The position numbers were made by a program, and so were the translations under genes. Of a stretch of 64,000 nt of DNA, positions 19,260 through 27,710 are shown in pieces (within the stretch, counting starts at the first letter, position 1; each line of letters begins with the position of its first letter). Under the pieces are notes generated by a model. It saw only the letters and a list, made by a program, of their open reading frames with translations, was not told the DNA's origin and searched no databases. This DNA comes from Phycisphaerae bacterium (GTDB lineage Bacteria; Planctomycetota; Phycisphaerae; Phycisphaerales; Phycisphaeraceae), in contig JAUIGU010000015.1 in assembly GCA_030432595.1 (NCBI GenBank), positions 26,835 to 90,834 on the forward strand, read 5' to 3'.

Positions 19260-20043
19260 CGCGCGGGACCTCCGACACGTTGGGCGCGCGGGCCGTTGGC
19301 CCGCGGCTAACCGCGCCACCTGCGCGTTTACGTTGATTGAGATGATGGTGGTGGTGTCGCTGATCGGGATCGTGGTGGCGGGCGGCGCGGCGATGATCGC
19401 GCAGGCGGGCAAGATGCGCCAGCGCACCGAGAGCGCCTCGACGCTGGACGCCGACGCGTACGCGGCGCTGGACGCCGTGGTGTTCGCGCTGCGCAACACG
19501 CACCGGCCGCGCGGCGCGGATGCGCAGAACGGCTGGTGGGTCTTCGAGGGCGCGGACGAAACGCTGGACGGCCGGCCCGCCGACCGGCTGCGCTTCTTCA
19601 CGGTGGACCACCGCCCGGTCCGTCCGGATCAGCCCGAGGGCGACGTGCGCGAGGTCGCGTTCTCGCTGGAGCCCGGCGACGGCCCGGGCGGCCTTCCGTA
19701 CCTGCGCCGGCGGACGGACCCGACGCTGCAGGTGGTGGAGACGTTGCTGGGCGGCGGGGGCGTGGCGGACCGCGTGGCGGAGAACGTGATCGCGTTCGAC
19801 ATCGAGTACTTCGACGGCCTGATGTGGCAGATCGAGTGGCCGGCGTCGTTGCAGCAGGTGCCGACAGCGGTGCGCGTCCGCGTCGCGGTCAGCCAGGTCG
19901 GCGACGGGACGACGTCCCCGCGGGTCGTTTCCCATTCACGGCTGATCCACCTGCCGCACTGGCCGACGCTGCGCGACGACACGGGCGTGGCGACCGAGGG
20001 CACGGAAGACCAAGACGGCGGCGACGCGGGGGGTGGCGCGTGA
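19252..20043 (+). CDS. gspJ: Type II secretion minor pseudopilin GspJ-like
   Basis: A 263-residue pseudopilin starting with GTG at 19252, seven bases after GGAGG at 19241 and overlapping the end of gspI. The N-terminal helix is CAFTLIEMMVVVSLIGIVVAG with Glu at +5; the residue before the presumed cleavage is Ala in place of the usual Gly, which is tolerated by some prepilin peptidases but is noteworthy. Residues 13-18 (GRAGRW) derive from a hairpin repeat. The C-terminal domain is larger than in GspH/I and fits GspJ. The stop overlaps the gspK start (GTGA). Confidence 0.86.
   Translation: MFDARDLRHVGRAGRWPAANRATCAFTLIEMMVVVSLIGIVVAGGAAMIAQAGKMRQRTESASTLDADAYAALDAVVFALRNTHRPRGADAQNGWWVFEGADETLDGRPADRLRFFTVDHRPVRPDQPEGDVREVAFSLEPGDGPGGLPYLRRRTDPTLQVVETLLGGGGVADRVAENVIAFDIEYFDGLMWQIEWPASLQQVPTAVRVRVAVSQVGDGTTSPRVVSHSRLIHLPHWPTLRDDTGVATEGTEDQDGGDAGGGA
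19288..19304 (+). repeat. Small hairpin in the gspJ leader
   Basis: Arms GCGGGCC and GGCCCGC are separated by GTT. It is read in frame in the GspJ leader, upstream of the pseudopilin helix. Confidence 0.55.
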
Positions 20044-21362
20044 GGTGTACGGCGTCCGACGCTCACCGCAGGCATCGCCGACGCGGCGCCGTGCTGATCG
20101 TGGTGCTATGGCTGTTGATGGTGCTGGGGTTTGTGGTGCTGGGGCTGAACCGTTCGACGCAGTTGTTGCAGGCGCGGTCGCGCGGGGCGTTGGCGCAGGT
20201 GCAGGCCCGGTGGGTGGCGCGGGCCGGCGTCGAGCGGGCGTTCGAGCGGCTGGACTATGACCTGACCGCGTACGACTGGTCGGGCGACGAGTGGTACGAC
20301 GACCCGGGGATGTTCGACGCGGTCGAGTTGGCGGACGGCTTCATGTTCTGGGTCACGGCGCCGGTGAAGGAAGGCGACCCCGACGACGCGGCGCGGTTCG
20401 GGCTGGACGACGAGTCGTCGCGCATGACCGTCAACGCGTACGGCAACGCGGCGCTCACACGCCTGCTCGAGAACCTCAACAGCGAGGCCAACGCGCAAAC
20501 GATCATCGACTGGCGTGACGGCAACAGCGACCAGCCGCCCGGCGGCGCGGAGGCGACGTACTACGCGGACCTGCGCTACCCCTACGACATCGCCAATGCC
20601 CCGTTCCGCACGCACCGCGAGCTGATGCTGGTCAAGGGGATCACGCCCGAGCTGTTCTTCGGCGAGGACACGAACCGCAACGGCCGACTCGACTTCAACG
20701 AAAACGACGGCGACCGCCTCGCCCCCGCGGACGACAGCGACGGCACGCTGAACCGCGGGCTGGCCGGCGTGACCAGCGTGTACGCCTACCGGCTCAACCA
20801 GACGATGACCGGCACGCCGCCGCTGCAGTTCGACAACATCAACGCGTCGCAGTTGCAGACGCGTTTTTTCTTCTCCGACGCCCTGGCCGAAGCCGCGGCG
20901 GACCGCATGGAGGGTCAGGACGACATCTTCCGCCTGGTCGGGCTGCGCGGCAACGGCGAGGCGGAGGACGGCGAGATCGACGAGATCGATTTCGAGTGGG
21001 TCGCGAACCACTACGAAGACTTCACCGACGAGGAGGACGAGGTGATCGCCGGCCGGGTGAACATCAACACGGCGCGGCGGGCGGTGCTCGAAGCGCTGCC
21101 GCAGTTGCCGGACGAGGCGGTGAGCGACATCCTGGCGGCCCGGGAGCAGGGCACGGGGTTCACGCGCATCGGCGGGCTGTTCACGAGCAACATCCTGGAC
21201 GAGGACGAGTTCCGCCGGGTGGCCCCGCGGGTGACGGTGCGTTCCAATGTGTTCCGGGTGCTCAGCCGGGGCGTCGCGCCCGGCGGCGGGTCGGTGACCG
21301 TCGAAGCGGTGATCGACCGCGGCGGGACGCGCCCGGTAGTCCTTTACTGGCATGAGAGGTAA
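20040..21362 (+). CDS. gspK: Type II secretion minor pseudopilin GspK-like
   Basis: GspK caps the pseudopilus tip with GspI and GspJ. The 440-residue protein starts at GTG 20040, which overlaps the gspJ stop in a GTGA motif. The leader and helix RRRGAVLIVVLWLLMVLGFV lack Glu at +5, as is normal for GspK. The large C-terminal domain has the helical repeats with GRVNINTARRAVLEALPQL and a helix-hairpin-helix like segment (AVSDILAAREQ), both typical. Asp/Glu-rich DTNRNGRLDFNENDGD near residue 215 resembles a calcium loop. The stop overlaps the gspL-like gene by 11 bp. Confidence 0.9.
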   Translation: MRCTASDAHRRHRRRGAVLIVVLWLLMVLGFVVLGLNRSTQLLQARSRGALAQVQARWVARAGVERAFERLDYDLTAYDWSGDEWYDDPGMFDAVELADGFMFWVTAPVKEGDPDDAARFGLDDESSRMTVNAYGNAALTRLLENLNSEANAQTIIDWRDGNSDQPPGGAEATYYADLRYPYDIANAPFRTHRELMLVKGITPELFFGEDTNRNGRLDFNENDGDRLAPADDSDGTLNRGLAGVTSVYAYRLNQTMTGTPPLQFDNINASQLQTRFFFSDALAEAAADRMEGQDDIFRLVGLRGNGEAEDGEIDEIDFEWVANHYEDFTDEEDEVIAGRVNINTARRAVLEALPQLPDEAVSDILAAREQGTGFTRIGGLFTSNILDEDEFRRVAPRVTVRSNVFRVLSRGVAPGGGSVTVEAVIDRGGTRPVVLYWHER

Positions 21363-23091
21363 GGCGTTGCGGATCGGACGGAAACATCACGGCTCGACGG
21401 ACGGCGTGCTGGGCCTGGCCCACGCCGCCGGCGCGTGGGCGCTGGTCGCGCTCGAAGGGCGCGACGACGATGCGCCGCGCGAGGTGCACCACGCCCGCGC
21501 CGACGCGGGCTACGACGCGCTCGACACGGTGTGGGCGCGGCTGACGTCGGGGCTGGACGAACGGCAGAAGCGCTGGCCGATCGCGCTGGCGCTGCCGACG
21601 GGGCGCACTCTGCACCGCCGGATCGAACTGCCCGACGCGGACGCGGAGACCACGGCGCAGCTGGTGGCGGTGCGGGCGGAGGCGTGGCTGCCCGGGCACG
21701 GCGGCGAGGTGTTGTACGGGTGGGAAGGCCCCGACGAGCGCGGTGCCGCCGGCCGCGCGCCCGGGCGGTGGGTCACGGCCGTGCCGCGCGACGCGGTCGC
21801 GCCGGTCGAAGCGGCGCTAAGCCGGCTGGGCGGCGCAGCGGGCGTGTTGTCGTACGCGGCGTCGGACGCCACGGCTTGGTCAGCCGGGCTGGACGCGCGG
21901 GGGACGACGCTGCTGGTCGCGCCGGGCGCGACGCAGACGGCGGCGGTGTTGACCGACGGTTCGCGGCTGCTGGCCGTGGCGAACGTGGACGGCACGCCGA
22001 CCGAATCACCGTCGGTCTGGCTCGCCGACCTGGAGGACGCGCTGCTGACGATGCGTGGCGAGCCGGGCGTGGGCGGCAACGGGGCCTGGCCGGTGACGTG
22101 GGCGGGCGCCGGGGTGAACGACCGCGAGACGGGCGCGTGGGCCGAGGCATTGGGGTTGCGTCATCTGAAAGTTGTGAACGCCTCGCCGGATCAATGCCTG
22201 GCGCGGGGCGCGGCGCGGGCGGCGCTTGGCGCGACGTGGCCGACGGTGGTGATGGACGACCCCGCGGCGCGGAACGCGGTCAAGCCGGTCTCGGTGAAGG
22301 CGTGGGTCGCGGCGGGCGTGGCGTTGGCGGCGGCGCTGGGCTTGTGGGCGTGGAGCGACTTGAACGCGGCCGCGGCGATCGAGGCGGCGCGGGACCAGCA
22401 CCCCACGCTGCGGCAAGAGCAGGCCGAGCTCACCCGGCAACTGAGTCTGTACGAGTTCCTTGAGAAGCGCCCGCCGACCGTGTTGGCCATGCTCGACGAG
22501 TTCACCGACAAGGCGAGCGGCTTCAACTTCAAGGTCATGCACTACGACGCGGACGGCGACCTGGAGCTGACCGGCGTGCTCAACTCGGCGAACGCGATCG
22601 GCACGTTCGTCTCCGAGCTTTCGCAGATGCGCACGCTCGACTCAGCGCAGCTCCGCAGCCAGAAGAACGAAGGCCGGGACCAGGTGGCTTACGAGATCGT
22701 GGCCAAGCCGTCGACGCGGTTCTTCGAGGCGTTCGTGCCGGCGCCCCGCCCCGCGGCGCAGGCCGACGCGGGGGACACGAAGTCGGACCCGGAGGACGGG
22801 GCGTCGGTGGCCGCGAACGCGGGCGAGCCGGCACTCCCGACGGCGCAATCGACGCCCGACGCCGCGGCATCTGAAGATGAGCCGGACGCCCCGAGCGAAA
22901 CGGTGGAGACCGCCGTGACGTCAAGCCCCGCCGCCACGCCCGCGTCGGCCGAACCCGCGGGCACGGCGTCCGCGCCCACGATTCAGTTTGATGGCGAATT
23001 GAATCTTCAGAACGGCGAGCTGAGTTTGCAGGGCGGGGAGTTGAACTTTCAGGAAGGCGAACTGAGTCTCCCGAACGGAGTGGCACCGTGA
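21352..23091 (+). CDS. gspL: GspL/PilM-like assembly protein with C-terminal repeats
   Basis: A 579-residue protein with an N-terminal actin-like (PilM/GspL cytoplasmic) domain, a single membrane helix near residues 320-340 (VAAGVALAAALGLWAW), a coiled coil and a ferredoxin-like periplasmic domain (about 385-460). From about residue 460 it is low-complexity, Ala/Pro/Glu/Asp-rich, and it ends with tandem seven-residue repeats of the form Q-x-GEL-x-(L/F) (about 545-575). In type II systems GspL links GspE to the membrane. Identity is from position between gspK and gspM and the domain layout; sequence similarity is weak by eye. It overlaps the next gene by a GTGA junction. Confidence 0.78.
   Translation: MRGKALRIGRKHHGSTDGVLGLAHAAGAWALVALEGRDDDAPREVHHARADAGYDALDTVWARLTSGLDERQKRWPIALALPTGRTLHRRIELPDADAETTAQLVAVRAEAWLPGHGGEVLYGWEGPDERGAAGRAPGRWVTAVPRDAVAPVEAALSRLGGAAGVLSYAASDATAWSAGLDARGTTLLVAPGATQTAAVLTDGSRLLAVANVDGTPTESPSVWLADLEDALLTMRGEPGVGGNGAWPVTWAGAGVNDRETGAWAEALGLRHLKVVNASPDQCLARGAARAALGATWPTVVMDDPAARNAVKPVSVKAWVAAGVALAAALGLWAWSDLNAAAAIEAARDQHPTLRQEQAELTRQLSLYEFLEKRPPTVLAMLDEFTDKASGFNFKVMHYDADGDLELTGVLNSANAIGTFVSELSQMRTLDSAQLRSQKNEGRDQVAYEIVAKPSTRFFEAFVPAPRPAAQADAGDTKSDPEDGASVAANAGEPALPTAQSTPDAAASEDEPDAPSETVETAVTSSPAATPASAEPAGTASAPTIQFDGELNLQNGELSLQGGELNFQEGELSLPNGVAP
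22987..23076 (+). repeat. Tandem 21-bp repeats at the 3' end of gspL-like gene
   Basis: Three to four 21-bp units encode QNGELSL, QGGELNF and QEGELSL after an initial FDGELNL. The units differ at several third positions, so the repeats are old or selected at the protein level. Confidence 0.75.
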
Positions 23092-23642
23092 CGACCCGTG
23101 AGAAACGCACCGTGTTCATCGGGCTGGGCGTGGTCGTCGTGGCCGTGCTGCTCAACCTCGTGCTGCGCCCGGGCCTGGACGCGTGGCAGGCGGCGCGCGG
23201 CACGATCGCGCAACACGAACTACAGCTTGAAAACCTCGAAGGCCAACTCGCCGATCGCGACATCAAGCGCCGGCAACTCGCACAGAAGTACGGCCCGGCG
23301 GTGTCGAAACCGCTGGTGACCGTGTCCGAAGCGCGCGTCGCGTTCCCCGAGGCGGTGCAGAACGCGCTGAAGCGCGGCGGCCTGGGCGTCTCGACGGTGA
23401 CGCTGCAGAACGTGCGGCGGGTGCGCGAGGTGCCGGGCGTATCGTTGGTGTCGTTGCGCGTCGAGGGCGGCACGCAGGGCAAGCAACTGGCGGACGTGCT
23501 CGCGTCGCTGCGGGCCAGCGAGGTGCTCGCGCTGGTGGAGGACCTGCGGATCGAGCGCGGCGACGGCGGCGGGCCCGACGGCGCGCCGTACACGCTGAGC
23601 TTCGTGCTCTCGACGCCGGCCTTGACGGAGGACACACCATGA
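23088..23642 (+). CDS. gspM: GspM-like type II secretion protein
   Basis: A 184-residue bitopic membrane protein with a short cytoplasmic N-terminus, one helix at about 9-27 (FIGLGVVVVAVLLNLVLRP), a coiled-coil segment (about 35-65) and a small C-terminal ferredoxin-like domain. This matches GspM, the partner of GspL. GTG at 23088 overlaps the gspL stop and the end overlaps the next ATG (ATGA), implying translational coupling. The sequence itself is weakly conserved, so the call depends on layout and position. Confidence 0.72.
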   Translation: MTTREKRTVFIGLGVVVVAVLLNLVLRPGLDAWQAARGTIAQHELQLENLEGQLADRDIKRRQLAQKYGPAVSKPLVTVSEARVAFPEAVQNALKRGGLGVSTVTLQNVRRVREVPGVSLVSLRVEGGTQGKQLADVLASLRASEVLALVEDLRIERGDGGGPDGAPYTLSFVLSTPALTEDTP

Positions 23643-24460
23643 ACCGCAAGCTCCCCCCCTGGACCGGCCGGGCGTTGCACGTGGCGCTGTGCGTCGCCGC
23701 GGCGGCGGTGGTGTTGCTGTCGGGGACGCGCTGGCTGTCCGCCGGCCAGGCCGAGTCCCGGCTGGACGACGTGACCGCGCGGCTGACGGACGACGTCGAA
23801 ACCTCGGACCCCGACGCGGCAGCGAACGCGGAAAACGATGACGCCAACACCCCCGGTGCCGAAGACGGGCCGGGCGAGCGTCGTGAGCGCCGTGGGCGGC
23901 GCGGCGGTCGGGACGGCGGCGACGCCGGCGGGCTGCCCGACGACGACCCGGGCAAGGCCGCCGCCCAGCGCATCAACGAGCGCTACGCGTTCCACTCCCG
24001 GCCGCCGGAGCGCTTCCGCGAGATCCGCGGCGTGCTGGGCGACCAGGTGTTGTTCACGCACGGCGGCGCCAAGGGCGTGGGCGAGAGCTTTGACGGTGCC
24101 GAGGTGATCGAGGTCGGCGGCGACTGGGTCAAACTCAAACACAACGACGAAGAGATCATCGTCGGCGTCACCGGCGGGCAAGGCAGCTACGGCAACGCCC
24201 CGCGGCGGCCCCGACGCGACCGCACCGACAACCAGGAACCCGACGCGGGCCCCGCCGTGGCCCAGGAAGCACCGGCGGAAACGCCCCGCGCCCGGTCGGG
24301 CCAGATCACCCGCGATGACATCGACCTGTCCAAGATCGCCGCCAAGTTCGGCGTGCCGCTCGAGATGCTCGAAGAGCGGTTTAACGCCATGTCGGACGAC
24401 GAGTTCGCGCGTAGCCTCGAAGAGGCCGGCGACGAGGTCTACGAGTTTCTCAAAGACTGA
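23639..24460 (+). CDS. GspC-like type II secretion anchor protein
   Basis: A 273-residue protein with an N-terminal membrane helix (about 10-34), an acidic and Arg/Gly-rich disordered linker (about 60-110), then a compact domain (about 120-185) starting FREIRGVLGDQVLFTHGGAKGV whose beta-strand pattern resembles the homology region of GspC, the component that contacts the secretin. The C-terminal 60 residues are helical and acidic. The gene sits directly before gspD, where gspC often is. GspC or a GspN/PilP-type equivalent is inferred; it is not provable from sequence alone. ATG overlaps the gspM stop. Confidence 0.6.
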   Translation: MNRKLPPWTGRALHVALCVAAAAVVLLSGTRWLSAGQAESRLDDVTARLTDDVETSDPDAAANAENDDANTPGAEDGPGERRERRGRRGGRDGGDAGGLPDDDPGKAAAQRINERYAFHSRPPERFREIRGVLGDQVLFTHGGAKGVGESFDGAEVIEVGGDWVKLKHNDEEIIVGVTGGQGSYGNAPRRPRRDRTDNQEPDAGPAVAQEAPAETPRARSGQITRDDIDLSKIAAKFGVPLEMLEERFNAMSDDEFARSLEEAGDEVYEFLKD

Positions 24461-24502
24461 TCCCCGCGGGCGACCGCGGGCTTCCCCTTTCGGAGTTGCA
24501 TC

Positions 24503-27500
24503 TTGCTTAGTTTCACCACGACGACTGGTTCCCGGCCACGCTGGTTCATCGCGACGCTCGCCGCGGCCCTGTGGTTGCTGGTGGTCGCGCCGGGTTTGCG
24601 CGCCGACGAGGGCGACGTGGCGGCTGCGCCCCCGAACGCCGAATCGCCGGATACACCGGACGAAAACGCCGACGGCGAAGGAGAGGCGGCGGGCGAGGAA
24701 GGCGAAGACGCCGAGGACGAGCTCGTCTCCGTCTCCTTCAACGACGCGCGGCTGAACGAGGTCGCGCGGTTCTTCATGGAGCGGCTCAACAAGCCGGTGC
24801 TCATCGACAACGAGGTCAACGACACGAAGATCTCGATCATGTCCCGCGACAAGATGACCGAGGCCGAGGCGTTCGAGCTGATCGGCACGGCGTTGCGGCA
24901 GCAGGGCGTGTTCATGGTCGAGAACGCGCGCGACCTGCAGTTCGTTCCGGTCGAACAGATCGGCAAGATCAACCGCCGGCTCGTGCCCGCCGACCAGGCC
25001 GTCGACACCGTCGAGAACCAGGCCGAGGTCGTCGACAAGGTGTTCCAGCTCAAGCACTACAACGCCGAACGCATGCGCGAGGTCATCACGCCGATGCTGC
25101 CGGAGTATGCGATCGTGCTGTCGGACCCCAACACCGGCCGGCTCATCGTCACCGACGCCGCCGCCAACCTCCGCCGCATCGAGGACACCATCGCGCGCCT
25201 CGACGTTCCCCAGGCCAACCAGACCGTCGAGAAGATCATCCCCATCAAGCACGGCGACGCCAGCGAGATCGTCTCCATGCTGCGCATCATCATCGCCGGC
25301 TCGATCGGCGAGGACGCCGAGGCCCTCATCCAGGGCAACAACCGCAACAACCGGAACCGCCGCAACCAGCAGGACTCCGGACCCAACCTCATCTTCGTCG
25401 AGCGCGACGACGCCCCGATCCTGCTCCAGCCCGACCTGACGCGCAACTGGATCATCGCCGTCGCGCCGCCGGCGATCATGGCCCTGATCGAACGCTGGAT
25501 AGATGAACTCGACGTCGAGAAGCAGGAGCAGGACCCGTACCTGCTCATCGACATCAAACACGCAGACATCACCGAGGTCGCGCAGCAGCTCACCGAGGCC
25601 GTCGCCGCCATGCCCGAGGACGACGTCCGCAATACCGTCCGCATCATCCCGTTCCCCAAGTCCGGGCAGCTCCTGGTGTACGGCTCGCAGCGCGGGCGCA
25701 ACCTGGTCCGCTCCCTGCTCAACCAGCTCGATGTCGAGTCGTCACGCTACCGCATCATCGAGGAGATCCCGCTCAAACACGACTCGGCCGAGAACGTGAA
25801 AAACAAGATCGACGAGCTGTTTGGCGAGGGCTCCTCGTCGGGCTCGGGCTTCCCGTACTACATCTACACCAGCCGTCGACCCAACAACGTTGAGGAGGAC
25901 GTGAAAGTCACCGCCGACACGCAGCGCAACAGCGTGACGATCATGACCGACCCGGGGCGGATGCAGCGGATCAAGGAGCTGATCGCCGAACAGTGGGACC
26001 TGCCCATCGATCTGGAGGCGGTGAAGCCGAAGGTCTACGAGCTGGACTACATCGACCCGGTGCAGCTGCAGACCGTGCTCGAGGAGATGTTCAACACCAC
26101 CACCACGCGGACGACCGGCGATTGGTTCGACCAGACGACCGAGTCGAGCAACCCGGTTGGTCGGCTGTTCGGGCAGTTCAGTTTCCAGGCGCTGCGCGGC
26201 TCGAACAAGCTGATCGTGTCGAGCCAGAGCCAGGCGAACTACGTGGTGATCGACCGGCTGATCGAGGACCTGGACCGCCCGCAGGTCGCGGGCCTGCCGG
26301 TGGTGATCGAGCTCAAGCACGCCAACGCGGAGGACCTTGCCGAGCAGCTCAACGCGATGTTCAGCGAGCCGAACACCCCCGCGTCGATCCGCCGGACGCC
26401 GCGCGGGCTCAGCGACGCGCTGCGCAACGCCGCGTCCAGCCGCAGCGCCCAGAACAACAACCAGGGCAACAACAACAACCAGGGCCCCGGCGGCGGCGGC
26501 GGCAACAACAACCAGGGCGGCGACCCGAACCTGCTCAACTTCTGGTGGTCGCAGTCCAACCCGCCCGCCGACGAACAGCCCATCTCCAGCCTGATCGGCA
26601 AGCCGCGCTTCGTGCCCATCAGCCGACGCAACGCGCTGGCCTTCCTCGCGCCTAACGCCTACAACGAGCCGCTCACCGACCTGATCAACCGGCTCGACCA
26701 GCCGGGCTCGCAGGTCATGATCCGCGCCGTCATCACCGAGATCGAGCACAACGACGAGACCACCCTGGGCGTCCGCCTCGCCTCCGACCCGTCCATCCTC
26801 AGCGACTCGCGCCTGGGCGACCAGGCCATCGGCGGCTCGGCGAACGCGACCTTTTCCGAGGTGTTCGGCAGCGGGCGCGGCACGTTCGACGCCGGGCTCA
26901 ACCTCAACGTCCTGCTCCAACTGCTCATCCGCGAGTTCAACCTCCAGATCATCAACGAGCCCCGGCTCTACACCGCCGACAACCAGGAGGCCCACTTCTT
27001 CGACGGCCAGGACGTCCCCGTCATCACCGGCGACCAGTCCAGCCGGCAGGACGCCGACACCTTCAACCGCCAGTTCGACTACCAGTCGGTCGGGACCCGG
27101 CTGCACGTCCGGCCGCACATCACCGAGTCCGGCGAGATCGACCTGGAGATCAACCTCGAGCTCTCGCGCATCGAGTCCAACGACACGGTGTTCGGCAACT
27201 TCATCTTCAACCGCCGCGAGACCACCACGCACGTCACCCTTAACGACGGGCAGACCGTCGTGATCTCCGGCATCGTCCGGCAGGAAGACTTCGACGACGT
27301 ACGCAAGCTGCCGCTGCTGGGCGACATCCCGCTGGTCGGCGGGCTGTTTCGTTCGACCGACAAGGGCGTGCGCAACCGCGAGGTGATCGCGTTCATCACG
27401 CCGGTCATCGTCAACCCCGCCACCGCCGAGGCCGAAGCGATCAGCGACCGCAACCGGGCGTGGCTGGACGAGATCCGCGGCAGCATGGACACCGACGGCG

Positions 27501-27706
27501 AAGACACCACGACCACACCCGAGCGCGACCCGCTCAAGCCCGGCACCGTCGAGCCGCAGGAACACGACCCACCACAGGATCAGGGCGTCGATACCGACGA
27601 CGGCGACCTGGAAGCAGCGGACGGCGAAGCCGCGATGTCCGACGCCGACGCGGAACCCGAGGACGCCGTGGAACGCACGCCGGCCGGCGCCGTGGAGCGG
27701 ATGTGA
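24503..27706 (+). CDS. gspD: Type II secretion outer-membrane secretin GspD
   Basis: GspD forms the outer-membrane channel. The 1067-residue protein has a signal peptide (about 1-35), an acidic low-complexity stretch (40-70), an N0-like domain (VSVSFNDARLNEVARFFMER) and a chain of about six repeated N-type domains (for example VFQLKHYNAERMREVI, IPIKHGDASEIVSML, IDIKHADITEVAQQL, IPLKHDSAENV, VYELDYIDPVQLQTVL, VIELKHANAEDLAEQL). A Gln/Asn/Gly-rich spacer lies at 651-673, and the secretin core runs from about 738 (VMIRAVITEIEHND) to 960 (LPLLGDIPLVGGLFRS). It is longer than most GspD (650-750). The start is TTG at 24503, with GGAG seven bases upstream. The C-terminus is again acidic. Confidence 0.94.
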   Translation: MLSFTTTTGSRPRWFIATLAAALWLLVVAPGLRADEGDVAAAPPNAESPDTPDENADGEGEAAGEEGEDAEDELVSVSFNDARLNEVARFFMERLNKPVLIDNEVNDTKISIMSRDKMTEAEAFELIGTALRQQGVFMVENARDLQFVPVEQIGKINRRLVPADQAVDTVENQAEVVDKVFQLKHYNAERMREVITPMLPEYAIVLSDPNTGRLIVTDAAANLRRIEDTIARLDVPQANQTVEKIIPIKHGDASEIVSMLRIIIAGSIGEDAEALIQGNNRNNRNRRNQQDSGPNLIFVERDDAPILLQPDLTRNWIIAVAPPAIMALIERWIDELDVEKQEQDPYLLIDIKHADITEVAQQLTEAVAAMPEDDVRNTVRIIPFPKSGQLLVYGSQRGRNLVRSLLNQLDVESSRYRIIEEIPLKHDSAENVKNKIDELFGEGSSSGSGFPYYIYTSRRPNNVEEDVKVTADTQRNSVTIMTDPGRMQRIKELIAEQWDLPIDLEAVKPKVYELDYIDPVQLQTVLEEMFNTTTTRTTGDWFDQTTESSNPVGRLFGQFSFQALRGSNKLIVSSQSQANYVVIDRLIEDLDRPQVAGLPVVIELKHANAEDLAEQLNAMFSEPNTPASIRRTPRGLSDALRNAASSRSAQNNNQGNNNNQGPGGGGGNNNQGGDPNLLNFWWSQSNPPADEQPISSLIGKPRFVPISRRNALAFLAPNAYNEPLTDLINRLDQPGSQVMIRAVITEIEHNDETTLGVRLASDPSILSDSRLGDQAIGGSANATFSEVFGSGRGTFDAGLNLNVLLQLLIREFNLQIINEPRLYTADNQEAHFFDGQDVPVITGDQSSRQDADTFNRQFDYQSVGTRLHVRPHITESGEIDLEINLELSRIESNDTVFGNFIFNRRETTTHVTLNDGQTVVISGIVRQEDFDDVRKLPLLGDIPLVGGLFRSTDKGVRNREVIAFITPVIVNPATAEAEAISDRNRAWLDEIRGSMDTDGEDTTTTPERDPLKPGTVEPQEHDPPQDQGVDTDDGDLEAADGEAAMSDADAEPEDAVERTPAGAVERM

Positions 27707-27710
27707 CGCG

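Noticed and set aside
22580..25561. A 993-codon open frame antisense to gspL, gspM, the GspC-like gene and gspD
   Set aside because: It crosses several genuine genes and has the Val/Asp/Gly-rich composition of an antisense shadow in GC-rich DNA.
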